Assembly (NCBI RefSeq): GCF_028858725.1
Contig: NC_084776.1
Coordinates: 4,588,001-4,652,000, forward strand
DNA: 64,000 nucleotides
DNA from: Colius striatus
Lineage: Eukaryota; Chordata; Aves; Coliiformes; Coliidae
Reading direction: 5' to 3'
Made by a program: the position numbers and the translations under genes. Below are positions 11,901 through 25,936 of the stretch, piece after piece (within the stretch, counting starts at the first letter, position 1; every line of letters begins with the position of its first letter). The notes under the pieces were generated by a model. The model was not told where the DNA came from. It ran no database searches and worked only from the letters and a program-made list of their open reading frames with translations.

Positions 11901-14900
11901 CACAGAAACAAGATACCTGAGGGGTTTTTACTGCCATTGTCTCTAATCTTTTCTATTATAAAAAGTTCACAATAAAACCTGACAAATTTAGGGGAAATGT
12001 TACAATGAACAAGGCTCTTCCTTGTTGCTAAAGTTGTTCACCATGCAGAAGCTTTAGTGGTTTAATTTTCATAGTATGAATGCTCTTGCTTGAGTTCAAC
12101 AGCTTTCTTACCAGATTATGAATTAGGTATGTGCATAACTCTGCTGGGTGAGCCTAGCAAGACAGCTCCCGCAGCAGTTACCTCAGCAAACACACCCATA
12201 GCTTATTTGTTTCTTCTTACAACACTCACACTACTCTGAGACATAACTCAAAAAGCCCTAAGATAGGCAGAGAACAAACCATTTAAAAAAGAGTGTGCCT
12301 AAGTACAAATCACAACACTGATGGTGTGTTCTGGTGAAAGCAGGCTAATTTAGCTGGTTTTGCAGCTATAAAGCCAACTGGGTTGTGCCAACCAAAATAC
12401 CTGTTCTCAAGAAGTTATTGCTAAAATTAAATAATCCCCTGTGCCCATTCACATCAAACCATTTTCACTGTCATTTCAGGAGATGAAACTCAGGTTGCCA
12501 GGTGCTGAGGAGGTATTTGCAGGGAGGGCGCCAGGAAGGCGGCTGCTGACCCCAGCCTGTCCCATGAGATTTGAAGGTCTCCTGACTCCACCACGTGGCC
12601 AGCAACTTCACTGCACGTCTGGCACCAGCCAAGAGGCTCTTGTGGTCGGGAAGAAAAATCAGATGTCCCTGTGAGAGGTGAAATCCTTTACAGTCCATCT
12701 CTCACCTTCCAGGTTGTGGGAGCATCCAACATCAGCAGCTGACTATGGTAAATAAGCACAGTGCCCTTTTGCTGCTTTGTTTTTCAGCCTCTAGGAGAAG
12801 GGGGATTAAAGTATGCTTTAGATTATGTCCTGAAGACTAACCATTCATGACTATTTCAGACCAGGGCTGGAAATTCTGCCTGCCACTGTTCCATCTGGTT
12901 TAGACCATTGGTACAGTTAGTGCCTCAATCCTGCAAGTACTCTGCTGGCCATTGAATCATACTACTTACAAATACAAGTGAAGAGTAATGGACAATACAT
13001 GAAGTTTGTAAGGGTGCTTTGCTTCCCCTGGAAATATTTTAGGTGAGGGGTTTGTAAACTGAGATAGAATGATAGCTGCTGCATTAGGCTATTCATCCTA
13101 ACACACTTCTACTCCTGCAGATGTATCCAGCATAGTTCCCCATTACCTCAATCACCAGCCAGTGTTAGTAATAACCCCCCCCCCCTCCAACAGTAATCAG
13201 AATGATACATTTGCTCCTCCACAGGAGCTAAGGCTCTTTTAACTACCAAATCTATTCTATAGCAAATGGCAAAACAAGTTTTCAGAGAAACCTTGCAAGG
13301 GTGAACCGTGCTCTACTCAAATCCTTACCGTTCCTTCATGACTATCTGTAGGTCACATACATTACTCCTCCTTTCCTGAATCCCTTCTGGAAAAACTTGA
13401 ACATAGCCCAGAGTTCAGAAATGACACATACAAATTGTGCTGCCACACAGCAGATGTTTACAGGATAATAGACATAACATGACAATGAAGAAGTGCTCCA
13501 AGATTTCCATCTCGCCTCGGTACACAGATGTTCTTTTGTTGAGGTTTTGAAGCCTGAGATAAGCAGATGTCACAACATTTCAAAATACTCATCTTTGGGG
13601 AAAAAAAAATGACTCAACACACAGCTACATGCCCATTATTAAGTCTCAAACTTTAAAGAGATAAAATCGATGTGTATTAGGTGCCAAATTCCCTTTAGAA
13701 ATCGCTTCTGTGAGTCACTTTTCCTTCAGCAAAAATATTCCATGCCAGATTAGCTCCATTAGATACAAATATTGTCCCTGCACAGATACCCCTGTGGGGC
13801 AAATCTCTTGCATCCTGTGTTCATCTGTCCACAACAGTTTCAACCTCTACTGCACGGGAACAGCTGTAAAAGCCAGATCAAAGGTCCATCTGTGCCCTAT
13901 CCTCTGTGTGCCAGTGACCACAAGGCACTGGTAGACACTGGTTTAAGGCAGAGTGGATGCATCAAGTGACTATTCCCCATTATGTTCTCTCAGATTCAAC
14001 AAAACAGAAAGGAAAAAGACAAGCAGACACTTGCTTATCACATAGTGGGTAACTTTTAGGTTTCTTTCTCTGGCTGAGGAAGGGCAGAGTTATAAGAAGC
14101 CAAAACTGTTGATGCTGAAGAGGCAATGCTGAATTATTGATTTAACACAGTTGGACTTGTTTGTATGAAAACTATCCAAGCAATCAGAGTCTCTAGCTGC
14201 AGAGGATGAAATACAAACATTGGGCTGTTTTCTTTTGACTGGTCCAGGATCTGTAAAAAAAATCTTATTAATATTTAGAACAATTCATTCTAATGGATTT
14301 ATCCAGTGACAGCTCTTGTCTGGAAACTGCTTACTGCATGAAATCCAAATGGGCAAAGTCTGTCACTGCTAATCAGATGCACTGTGGGACTTGAGCTCCT
14401 TTCAAGGCAACCAATTTGTCACAGCTTCTGCGGGACAAGTGACCTGCCTTTGCGTTGTGGTTTATCCCCAGCCTGCAACTAAGCACCAGGCAGGAGGTGC
14501 TCTGTCCACCCCTCACTCCTCATCTGCCACGTGGTCATGGGGGACAGCACAGACCTGTAGCCTTCCTTCTCAAGTGTGACTACACCTGCTCCCATTGGCA
14601 GGGCCTTTAAACTGAAAAGCCAAACCAGAAAAGGCATGATGTTCAAGCAGTGACTCGATGTGATGCTGAAGGGAGATGACTCACACCTCTTGCAGTCATT
14701 GAAAAATGTAGTTTTTAACAAATTAAGTCTGAATTTGCATTGCTGAAGTTCTCAGGAATACAGATCAAGTGGAGAACACAGAAGCAAGCAATTATTAGGT
14801 TCCAATAGTCCAGCTGCTGGGTGATTGAATATGTGTTTACACAGCATTATGCCTCAGTCCTTGGCTAAGCCAACACTTTCAGACATTTCATGACTGTTTC

Positions 14901-16030
14901 ACTCATGAAGTAATGCTGGAGTAACTGAGGGTTTGCTATTTATTTAGGATTCTGACAGTTGGAACAAGCTGTTGTGCCTTCTATCAGACACCAGTAAAGA
15001 ACAGTCACTTTGTGCTCCACAGAACTCTAATGATGGACTGTGAACTACACATTAAAAAAAAGTTGTTTCAACATCATAGGCCTCTGCAAGACTTAAAAAA
15101 GGCTCTAGAAAAATATGCATCAAGATACTGGTTCTAGATCATACATCTCTCAAGCTCATACATCTCTCTCAAACACTGCTGATATCTTTCAGAATTATGC
15201 AATTATTGCTCAAATAATGCTGCTCTCCTTTTCACTCTCTAGGGTAAGCTCTGAAGGTCCATCAGGATTCTCTGCTGTACAAGAAGAGAGTATTAACAGG
15301 GCTCCTGGTTCAGCACAGGCAAGCAGGAATTCCTGCTGGATGTGCTTTGGTGTTACAGCTAAAGGCAAAGTTTGAGTAACGGTCATGAAAGAGAATGAAA
15401 ACAAGAAACAAACAGACAGCTGAAAAAGGTCAAATCCTCCTCTGGGAGCTGTTCTTCTCTCTCCATAGCACAGGAAGCCTGAAGAATCTTGGATCCTAAC
15501 TCAGGCATCCCATCAAGGTAAGACGGACTGTAACTCCTCTAGGGCAGGTCCTCTCTCCTGGCCTTTCCATGTCTTTGGCTGGTAATCCACTCAGGCAACT
15601 CAAGCCTGAGGACAAAGGAAGGAACATTCCACAGCCTCATGAAACAGGTTAGCTCTGCAAGAGGCAAAAAACCCAAATCTATCAGGATTCAAATTCTAGT
15701 CTTGGTTTGTGAAAAGACAAGAGAGCATTCAGGGAAGGGCAGCTTCTTACAAAAGCACCAAATCCTTTCAAGTTGAAGGCAAAGACTCAGAGCTAATTGT
15801 TTATGACAGTGGACTTCCCTCTGGAAGAGTCATTATGAACAGTATTAAGGCAGCAAATCACAGCTTACAAATTCAAAAGCAACAACTCATTCAAAGAAAA
15901 AAAATGCAAGATCAGAGAGGCTTTGTGTCCAAACAGCTGTTGTTCCTCCTGCAGCTTATTATTCTGGATTTGCAGTTTCGCAAGAGCAGTGGCACCCGGC
16001 TGGAAGCCACCCCAGCTGTCCTCTCTGTCC
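8961..16030. other. Intergenic stretch without recognised genes
   Basis: This lies between the RAB11FIP4-type promoter and the SCPEP1 stop codon. It probably includes the SCPEP1 3' UTR at its right end, but I found no convincing polyadenylation signal close to the stop on the minus strand. It contains an AT-rich inverted repeat at 11798-11831, an 11-base C run at 13175-13185 and a small GC-richer island at 12441-12698 that is open on both strands. I see no coding exon that I can support. Confidence 0.5.
11798..11831. repeat. Perfect 13-bp AT inverted repeat
   Basis: The arm TTAATTAATATTA (11798-11810) is followed by an 8-base spacer and its exact reverse complement (11819-11831). It could form a small hairpin or cruciform, but AT-only palindromes of this size are common in intergenic DNA and no function is implied. 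Confidence 0.8.
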
Positions 16031-19000
16031 CTACTGCTGCTGTTGGGTCACCATCCTGAGCATCTTCAGTGCCATCTCTCCTTGATCAGATGGTACCTAG
16101 CACAGAGATGAGAGCACATGGTAAGCAGCTGCTCTAAGGAAGCAGGCAGCAGGTATACACGCATCTTTGGTTTTCTTGCTGCTAAGGGTGCAGCCCACTC
16201 CAGGAACTATTTTATTTACCATGTGCCCAGCCTTAAGAATCCAGAAGAAGGCAAAGTTCTCATATGCCTTGTAGAAAGCAGCTGTGTCAATGGATTCTGG
16301 AGACACATAGAGTGCCTTCCACCTTTGCTGGCTGAACTGCTCCAAACTAGGCCATTTCAGTTTCCGGATCCATGCCTCCTGACCTGTTAGAGATAAGAGA
16401 TATGCTGATTACTGATACTGACACAGCAACTGGGGAGGTCCAGTTCAACTGGATGCCTACTGTATGAGATACCAATACAGCAGAGTCAGCAAAAAGTCTG
16501 TGTGTGCTCAGATTTTAACCCAATTTTGCTATGCCTAGGAAAACGACCAAGGCTGCATTCAGGACAAGTTGAAATAAATCAAGGGAGGAAAAATGGAACA
16601 AGAAAACACTGAAGATGTAGGTGAACTTGACTTATGATTGCACAAGTTGAACATGTGCACCCCTTGAGAGACCAAGAGGTGCAGAAGCCTACACCAGTTA
16701 CTGAGCAGCAGCTCTGACCACTCTTCAACTGCACCTTCCCCAATTAATTACTGACACCCTTTTTCCAACTTAGCTGGCACCATGCTCACAGCTTCAGGAC
16801 ACTCAGTGAAGACTGACTTGTGTTGTGCACAAATCTGTAGCAAGATAGGACTTTTGCCCCAGAAATCAAGATCTTCAAGGTACAGCAGGAGAAGGGAGGA
16901 TAATCTCTGTATATCTATTCATCTGTCCTAACTGTTCATTTATGAAGGAGCAAACATACAGGCATATATATGACGATCCAGAAGAATTATGTGAATTATT
17001 AGCTGCCTACTTATGGCTTTCATTGAAACAACCAATTGTTGATGTTGCAAATCCATTTCCCAACACTATAGCAGAGGTAAAGGAATTGCCTCAGAGAGAT
17101 GCAAAGAGCTGCTCATTTAGGACTGCACTATTTAAGCACTGGAAGCTCAATAGGATATTTGTACAGGAGACTGGAGACATACAGGCACTAGTATTACTGG
17201 CAACTTCACATTAATCATGTGTTCTATTCACAACCTCAGTCAAGAAACTCCTTACCCATGGTGTCAACAATGAGATCCAGCTGCCCATTGTAGACTGTAA
17301 CATTGATGTTGGCTGCCAAAAGCTGATCAACAATATCAATGACAGGTTTCATGAAGTCCTCAGCCATATTCTCAAAGACATCTCTGGATTGGCCTGGTTG
17401 GAACCAGAAGAAAGACAAATTTTAACAGATGAAGATGTCATCCCCAAGCAAGGAGAGAAGCAAGTGGCTAAGGGTTCTAAAATGCAGTTCATGGCTGCAT
17501 AAAAATCAGTCCTAGCTCAAAGTATCAGCCAGTGATTTATCTGTCTGAGGAACTGAAGAGAGCCAGAAAACAGCCATACTTCCACTGGAGCTCACAGACA
17601 GTGCTGTAGTTTCTTGCTCCTTTTATACAGGGTGCTGGCATCAGTCCTTTAAAACCTTCCTTTCTATGCTGCACTCTGTGATATCAGATTTCTGGCAGAG
17701 AAAGAATGATAGAAATTTCAGCAAGACTCCCTGAAAGACAGAAGCCAGCTGCTGAGATAGGGAGGATCTTCCTCTTCCTGTATTTTTAGCTGCTTGTCTA
17801 CAGATAGATACAAGCAGCAAAATCAGAAGCACATCTGCTCCCGTGGGCCTGCTCTACCCCATGTTCACTCTGAGAGTAAGTCCTCTCTTAGGCCCAAGGA
17901 TAATGACAATTTAATGTGATTGCTTACTCCAGTAAGGTATCTTCCTACAGGCTGCAATACTGTAAACAGCAATAATGCACTCATTAGATCCACATTAGCA
18001 GACAGGACAGTACCTCCCCATTTCACACAGTCAGGAATAATTTTTAGCCTCCTTCTGATGGGCCCATTCATCAGCTCACTCAGGCTCTCCTTATGCATGG
18101 GTTTGACGTGCCGCTGGTAAAGCTGCACTAAAAACAAAAGGAGAGAACACGCTGTGATTAGTGGCACGTTTAAGACAGTGATCCTGCACTGCCAATGTTA
18201 CACTCATGGCCAACAAACTCTTTCCTAATGAAAGTGCAACACCACAGAGAGAGATTTGCTTACTCTTCCTAGAAAACACTGATGTTAACTCTTATTTTGG
18301 TCAGGAGAAGAACCCAACCATCCTTTTCTATTTTGGCTAACAGCACTTTTTTCAGGGGACCAGCTTCTGCCTTAGCCACTTGGTACAGACATGGATTCTT
18401 CCCCTCAACAGACCAGTTGAGCTGCAATGCTTTACTTTTTGGAGGAACTGTGCTGTTCACCTTCCCTGCTGAAGCCAGCAGAAAGATATAAAGAGCTTGA
18501 AAGAAACTCTGTACATGTTGTTTTGCACATGGAAGTGTAACCAGACTATGCTGCTGAGATATTTCAGTGACCTAGCTTGAAGATAGAGATGAATGATAAA
18601 GAGGAAGTAACTCAAAGGTCACAGAACTATGTTGCAATTACACTGAGTACTTCCTTGCTGTAATTTGTGCAGGATGTAAAAGGTGGAGATGTAATCAATA
18701 GAAGGGTTGTTCCACATTCCTATTTATCCCCATTTATGTAAGAGCAAACAAGTTCTGCTCACGAGAATATCAATGTCCTTTGGATCTGAGAGTCTCATTT
18801 TAAGGATGTGCTAAATTCAAGGCTGTTGCCACTACCAAGAGTTGAAGGGAAGTGAATGCAAACATAGGGCCTCAGAAGCTCAAGTACATAAATCCAACTT
18901 ACTGAGATGGAGATTTCCTTGTTCATCTGTTTTCATTTCTGGAACATCCTTAGTCATGATGTTATAAAAGTTCACATTGTCTGTGTTCTGAAAACACAAA

Positions 19001-22000
19001 TAATTTCAGTAACAGTGTCAAAAGAACGTGTCTCAGATGAGGAACAGGCTTTCTTCTGAAAAAAAGAGAAGTAAATCCTAAATAAAGGACCCCATGACCT
19101 GCCACTTCATCTACACATCAGAAAGGTACTTATAGAAAACCCCTGAGTTCTACATTAGTTTTGAGAAGTGAGGAAGAGATTTCTCAGGTCTGTATTGCTC
19201 ACACATGGGTTGTGCCAGGGATGCTATTTACTCCTCTGAAACGGATGTGATGCTACAGGAAGCATTATACCCTGCCAATGACTACAGATTCTCATTACAG
19301 AGAACTGCAATGCCAGATGATGCCTTCAGATGGTCTCGTCTGCTAGATCTAGTCTAGCCTGATGCTGCCTCTTGCTCAACATCCTTCCAACCTACAACCC
19401 TTCAAAATCTCAAATGCTTCTTCAAGAACACGATGATAGGTATCAGCCATCCCTCTTCTGGAACTGCTGACATCTGGACATGTCCAGGAATTGTAAAATG
19501 GCAGCTCTGGTGCAGACAGCAGACTGCTTGTATCCAAAGGACAATCTGGTCAATGTTTCCTTTACAGAAAGTTATTGACATTCTTGAAGCCCTGCTTTAA
19601 TTATTTTTAAAAGCTCAGCAATCAGCTCACACAGCAACCCCAGAAGAAATGAACTGCCTGTACAGTGATAACTGGGAGGAGAAGACAAGCAGACTTGAAG
19701 AGAAAGCAAAATGGGAACCACAAGTTCCTTCCAAACAGTGAGAAGTGAAACCAGCAATGTGCACGACACTGTCAGTTACAAAACAAAGCAAACCAAAAAT
19801 AGCAAGACAAGGAAGCAGCTCCACATTAGTCTCTGTTTAAGAAGGCCAGAGCCTTACTTGTACTAAAACAAAAACACAAGAAAGACTGAGATGTTGGAGC
19901 AACCCTTCAACAGGAAAAAAAAAGAGCAAAACTTTATCTTTTAAGCTGGAACTTGCTAAGTAACAAGATGAAGTAACCCACAGTAACAGGACATAACTTG
20001 AGATTCCTTTCCATCCTGTGTATCTATTGCAGTTCTTTAATTAGAGATCTATGCTTAACTTGAAATTTGTGTCTTGCTGGTGCATCTTTCAGTATTCAAA
20101 CCAAAGCCTTCACGGATACACAGCTCATTTCAGTTGAAACTAATTGCATGCTAAGAATTAAGCATCTATTTAAGTGATGTGCCAGTGAAACCTTGATGTA
20201 ATACTGCAAGCCCCTGTGTGTGGGCTGCCCTCCTCCACTGCCTCTTACAACCACACAATGGTGCACAGCAAACAGCTCTTTCACACCAGCATTGAGGTAA
20301 AACAAATACTGGCAAAAATGACTGTGCAGGGGGCTGGAGAATTCACACTAATCCAGTGCTCATAGAAAGGATAATCTGACATGGTGAGCCTCCCCTGGCA
20401 TCAGCTACCTATTAATGCTGGACACAGAAGTTCTCACCTCTTCAATGATGTTTTCAGCCTTGCTCCAGAGCTCAGTGGCCAGCCCATATTGATTTTTATT
20501 TATTGCATCCATTATTTCTTTGGCAATAGCAGTCACCTCTGCTAGACCATTATCATCAAGGAGAGACTGAAAGGCAAACAAAAAGGAGGACAGCTTTAAT
20601 TACAATTTCACATTCATTTCTCCCTAACAGTCTTCACACAGTTGAGGTTTTATTCCAGTTAAGAGCTAACCTTAAAAATCAACATCCATTTATATGCATG
20701 GCAGTGCAAGTCAAAGTGAGGACCAAGAGCTTAAGAAGGTACTTACAGTGCTGTAAAGGTAGGGCCCCCAAGAAAGCACAGAGTCTAAAGAAATAGAACA
20801 GATTTCAAACATCTAAGTTTTTGACATACAGTTTCCTTCACTTTTCCTTTATTGTAGCAAGAATGATTGTGGCAAAAAAATATATGGAGTGGAATTAACC
20901 AGTAAAAAGGTAACAGCAGCTCAGTTTAGCCCAAAGGTTATGTACCATGGAGCATGTTCTTTACAAAACCTTGAGAACCAGTAAAAACACTGCAACGTTG
21001 TTCACCTCCTAAATGTTAATCAGTGAAAATTATCTAAAGCAACAGATACATTCTTATCAAAATGATCTCACTCCAGCACAGTCTGAACAGGGGGAGACAT
21101 CTGCCAAAGGAATGGCCATTGTCTAAACTGATCTGTTTGCAAAAGTTGAAGGGGAAACAAATCCAGTTACAGAACAAACCTGTTTTATAACAAGTTTGTT
21201 TACAAGGTCTCAAGGATCAGCTGATAGGAGACAGATAGGAGTTTGCTTGACATTGTCCCATGCTGCAGAGAAACCATGAAGCCTGCCCTTAAAATCTCGG
21301 TGAAGGACTAAGAATCCTTTAATCTATCTTTATCAGCTCTGCGAGCACACTGGTTCCTCAACACAAGGTCTTCTTGTGAAAAGAAAGAGAAAACACCAGC
21401 TGCAACCTTGTGAATCATTTGGTGGCCACATTTCAAGAGCAATACTCTTACCAAAACACCTCAGAGGCTGTAGAGATGTGTAGGGACATTTCTCTACCAT
21501 CCCACTTCAAATGCAAGTATGCTCCTCACTGACTTTGCTCTCTGACTTTTCACACTCTAGATGAGTTTTCATTCACTTAAAGCAGAACTGGGATTTTGGA
21601 CTCTAGCTACCCATGGAATGATAAAAACCCACAACAAACCACCACCACAACAAACCTCCCACAATCTGAGGATTTTAAACATACCCAAAGGAGAAATCCA
21701 TGAGTCTCCAAGAGCAGTCCCCATAAAATTGCACTTGATGGTCCCTTTTTGAACAGCCTTGGTGAATAAGAGGAGAAACAAAACCAAACAAAAATAACTT
21801 TTAGTTGGATACAAATGACTCCAGAAACAATTTTCTTCAAGTGAAAAAAAATCAGCAGCAGTCAGAATTAGGCAACAGAGATAGTGTATTCCAGGATATT
21901 TAAGTAATTGCAGAACACCACATTTTGAAGTGAAAAGTGAACAGTTACTTACCTCATGCAGTGCTAAAGTAATGCCTGCAGCCATTTTACCCCCATAGGA

Positions 22001-25000
22001 TTCAGAAAATATGTAGAATGGGATGGTCTGGAGAGAGAGAAGCCATACAATGAACCCATTGGGCAGAGGGCAGAAGATTCCTCCAACTGTCTCCCACATC
22101 CCACTGAACCCAGACACCAGCTCTTTGCCTCTCACTGTCAAATTCTGGATGTTCCTCTGATTCTAAGCTGCAGGAAACATTTCCACAACACTCTGGTGTA
22201 ATTACTGGGGAAAGTTTGGAAGGAGGCACTTCACTATTTTGGAACTAGAAACAGCTGTGATCCTATATGCTTCTCAGATCACACTGTTGTTGACAATCAT
22301 CCACCCCATTGCTTATCTAACTAGCACCAAATTCAAGACAGAACTTCCCAACTATGGGAAATAAGAGGTAGTGGTTACAGCTGCACTGACTCCCACTCAA
22401 TGCATGCTACTTGGTAGTAAATGCATGCATTTACTGACTCCCACTCAATGCATGCTACACTGCACAACTCTAAGCCTGGTTACTAATTCTTTTTGAGATC
22501 TGTTTAGAATCATATTTTTCCTTGCTTTTAAAGAAGAATTCAACTCACCTGGAATTCTGTTCTGCATGTGAAGAACTCGCCAAGGAAAACCATCATATCA
22601 GAAACCACTGTGCTAAGGTTTTTGGCAAACAAGCTACAATCATCCACATAGCTGAATCCTGTACCCACAGGATTATCCACGAACAAGACACTGGCTGCCT
22701 GCAACTGTAAAAGCAGAAAGAAGGTTTGTGTGAAATCTTAGTTCAGCACCAGGAAAAAACTTCATTTTGATGGCAGGAGTGATTAACTGAGCCACCAAAT
22801 CACTGGCTCCAAGACAACCTGCAGAAAAATTAGGTGCAAATCCAAAAGGGAGAATGCTACAGATGAGACTTGTCTGTCAGGATGTAAGATAAGAGGGTGT
22901 TCTCTTCTGGGTTCACAGAATCTATAGCAAATGCTCCAGATCTATGGTTACAAGTGTACAAATAAACTCAGGAGATCAGCACAGACAGCTAGCATGGCTC
23001 AAAGCATAACAAAGAGGTATCACAAAGTCTTGCAGTTTGCTTCTTCTACAACAAGAAAGACACCCCAAAACTCCTGGTGATGCAAGAGCAGATCACCCAT
23101 ACAGCCTAGGGAGCTCCAGAATAGATAAACTACTAGTAGCTTAGAGCACAAATACATATCACTGAATAAACTTCCACCTGCAGAGGCAGCTGTAATTTGT
23201 TTTCCCTTGAAGGCCACACTGGACTTGTAATTATGAGTCGTTGCTTCTCTGTTGCCAGCATCTGGAAAAACCTCTATGACCTGTGTGCAATACAGCCATC
23301 ATCTGAAATAACACCTTTCTAGAATCTCTCTGCTCTCAGTTTTCCAGATATCTGCAATTCACAAATTCATGGAACCCAATACATTCCATCAAATCAAATC
23401 AGTAGGTCTATTCTTCAATAAGGCTATTCCTATAAGCCAATTTATTAACCAGACTGTTTTAAGATGAAATATGTTCACTGCATTTTTGCATAGCAATCAT
23501 TTGCTTACACAAGCAACAAACATTTGCCATCAGTAATCAGAAGCTGAACTCTACTGTACCCAGGTTGTATTTCTTGGTTTCAGTTCTTTGTCTAACGGTC
23601 CGATCTCTTCGAAGTTCCCAAACCCACAGCCTGAAGATCCTGGACCTCCCTGTGGGGAAATACCAATGACAAAGAAGTTAAAAGGCAGCAGTAGATATGA
23701 CAGATGTGAGACAAAGCCAGTAAGTAGAATGACAGATTGAAAACGTTAAAAAGTGACTTTTGTACTAGGTGTTAATTTGCAAAGCAGGCTCTCTCTTCCT
23801 CATCATCTTTCATTATGCATATACATGCCATTTCTGAAAGCAAGAATTTAAACAGAGAAGCAATCACCCACTTGTGAAAGCACTTAATGAGCTGCATGCT
23901 ATGGGAGTGCAGTTTGAAACCTCCTCTCATTCCCTTCACACTGAATGCAGTCAGCTGTTGACAGAGGTTTGCAAGTCATTAGTTTAATCAGCGTGTACAG
24001 AGTGTGCACTTCATTCTGAAGAAATAAGCCACAGAGAAAAACCAGATCCTGAAGTGATTATATTCAACATTAACTTCTGAAATGTACTGCTGGAGGTGAA
24101 CATGGAGCACACACCACTGCCTCTTACCAAGCTGTGACTGAATGGGACCCATCTCTAAAACAGTGACTCTCGTTTCAGTTTAGAAATCTTTCTAAATCTC
24201 TGGTTTGTTTCTCTTCTCTCTCTGAGCACTGTTTAGACTGTCAGCTCTTCAGAAAAGGAGCCATGATGCTACAATGTACTTGCAGTGTCTGGCATGAAAA
24301 GCACTGTTGTATAGGTGAGAGGAATAGCCTCTACTTCTGCAATTTAACCTGATGGAAGGTAAACGGTTGAGGACACCCCCACAACTGCAGAACAACATGT
24401 CACTTATTTCCTCCTCAGCTGAATACCTCAGTCACAAGGTGAATTATTTAGAATTGGATAATTTGAAGCCAACTTCTGTCAAGCTGCAAGACACCTATCA
24501 GACTGAACCAGGCACAGGTGGGAAGAATTATTGTTGAAGTGTCTTTCACCAAGCCTTACCTGAAGCCACAAGATGAGAGGTAATTCTGTGAAGTCTTTGG
24601 TTGGGTTATTTGCATAGTAAAGCCACCAGAACATGTGGGCTTTATCTCGAACTTGCACATATCCCCACCTGTCTTCAGGCCCCTGGGATTGCCTCAGAAC
24701 TACACCTTAGAGGGGAAATAAAAATCACAATCAGTTAGGTAAAAAGGCTCAGCTTTGGATCTTCCACTAGATTTGTTCCAAAACATTACATTTCAGTCTT
24801 GGGTGTGATAATTAGAAGGGCTTCCATCACAAAAAAAAAGACTATAAGAAACCTGCCCATACTTACACCCACACACATAGGTGAGTTATCATCAATGAAT
24901 GAAGTTAAGTGTGTAATTAAGGGCCTACTTATCACGATCTGACACTACAGCTGCTTCTGAAACAGTAGCACAAAAGCTAGGACATCTTTTTTTTCCTATC

Positions 25001-25936
25001 AGGGAAACATTTAGAGTCTTTTCAAGGCCTGGGCTGAAAGCACAGAGCTGCTTGACATGATGGGATAACTCACTCCAGCTTCAGGGTCCCCAGGACTCCT
25101 TCAGGGACCTCAGTCTTTGGGAAGACTGAAAGCAAAGACTGACTAGGCTGAGGGGTCACTTCTAAACGAACTCCAGACCTAATCCTAAAGGCAGTTACAC
25201 CAGTTGAGCCGTGTTGACTTTAGCAGTCAGTCCATTCTCCATCTAGAACACCAACACTTTCCCAGAAAGAGTCTTTTGAAACTACATCCTTTAATCTCCT
25301 CGACCACGGCAGAAGTCAGCAGTCCACTGGAGGAGCACGATAAGGCTTTTCCAGGGCACAGAGCCCAGCCCCTGCTGATCCACAAACGCTGCGGCCAGGG
25401 GCCCTGGCTCCCGGCAGCCCGTACGGACAGCAGCAGCCCGTGCCGCCGGTGACACGGCTCCCTTGGCAGCCGCCGAGGAACGGCTGAGGGCCCGGGGGTG
25501 CTTCTCGGGAACGACTGACGGCCGCTCAGGCACAGCCGCCACGGGAGGTGCTGCCCCGGCTCGTGGGGAGCCTCCCCCGCACCGCTGACCCAGGGGGATC
25601 AACCGAGACCTGACTTTTCACCTTCCAAAAGGGTTCCCCGGGGAGCGCAGACCACAGTCAGCCGGGCGGGAGGGCACGACTCCCGAAGTCACGACAGTTC
25701 CCGGCAGAGACACGGCGACAGCCCTTCCCGGGGCCGCGCACGGGCCCGCCCCGAGCCGCCGCCGTCGGGGATCGCGCGGGGCTCCGGTGCCAACCCCCTC
25801 CCGCCCGGCTGCCACCCGCCGGGAAACCTCCGAGGCACGGGCAGCTTACACGCCCCCGTCCCGCCGCGCCCCTCGGCCCGGTACCTGCCGCCAGCAGCAG
25901 CAGCGACAGCCCGCACGCGGCGCGCAGCGGCCCCAT
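16031..25936 (-). CDS. SCPEP1: Retinoid-inducible serine carboxypeptidase (serine carboxypeptidase 1), complete
   Basis: Thirteen coding exons on the minus strand give a 441-residue protein (human about 452): 25885-25936, 24560-24705, 23560-23649, 22549-22704, 21953-22027, 21685-21757, 20747-20784, 20438-20566, 18903-18987, 18014-18127, 17256-17393, 16220-16383 and 16031-16096. All junctions are GT-AG and phases agree. The product is an S10-family carboxypeptidase, secreted or lysosomal. Residues 1 to about 18 form a hydrophobic signal peptide (LSLLLLAAG). The oxyanion segment follows WLQ as [15 protein letters not shown]. The catalytic serine is S158 in SESYGG, the acid D359 in [10 protein letters not shown], and the histidine H419 in KAGHMVP, so all three are present and it looks active. 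N-glycosylation sequons occur at NTT, NLS and NVT. The ATG at 25936 is the only one that gives a signal peptide. It shares its promoter with COIL. Confidence 0.96.
22385..22458. repeat. 26-bp exact direct repeat within an SCPEP1 intron
   Basis: A 26-base unit beginning ACTGACTCCCACTCAATG occurs at 22385-22410 and again, unchanged, at 22433-22458, with a 22-base spacer rich in ATGCAT. It lies in the intron between coding exons 4 and 5 of SCPEP1. A short recent local duplication is the simplest explanation. Confidence 0.85.

Noticed and set aside
16942-17214. 90-codon plus-strand frame in an SCPEP1 intron
   Set aside because: Antisense within an intron, no recognised domain and no splice partners; chance is likely.
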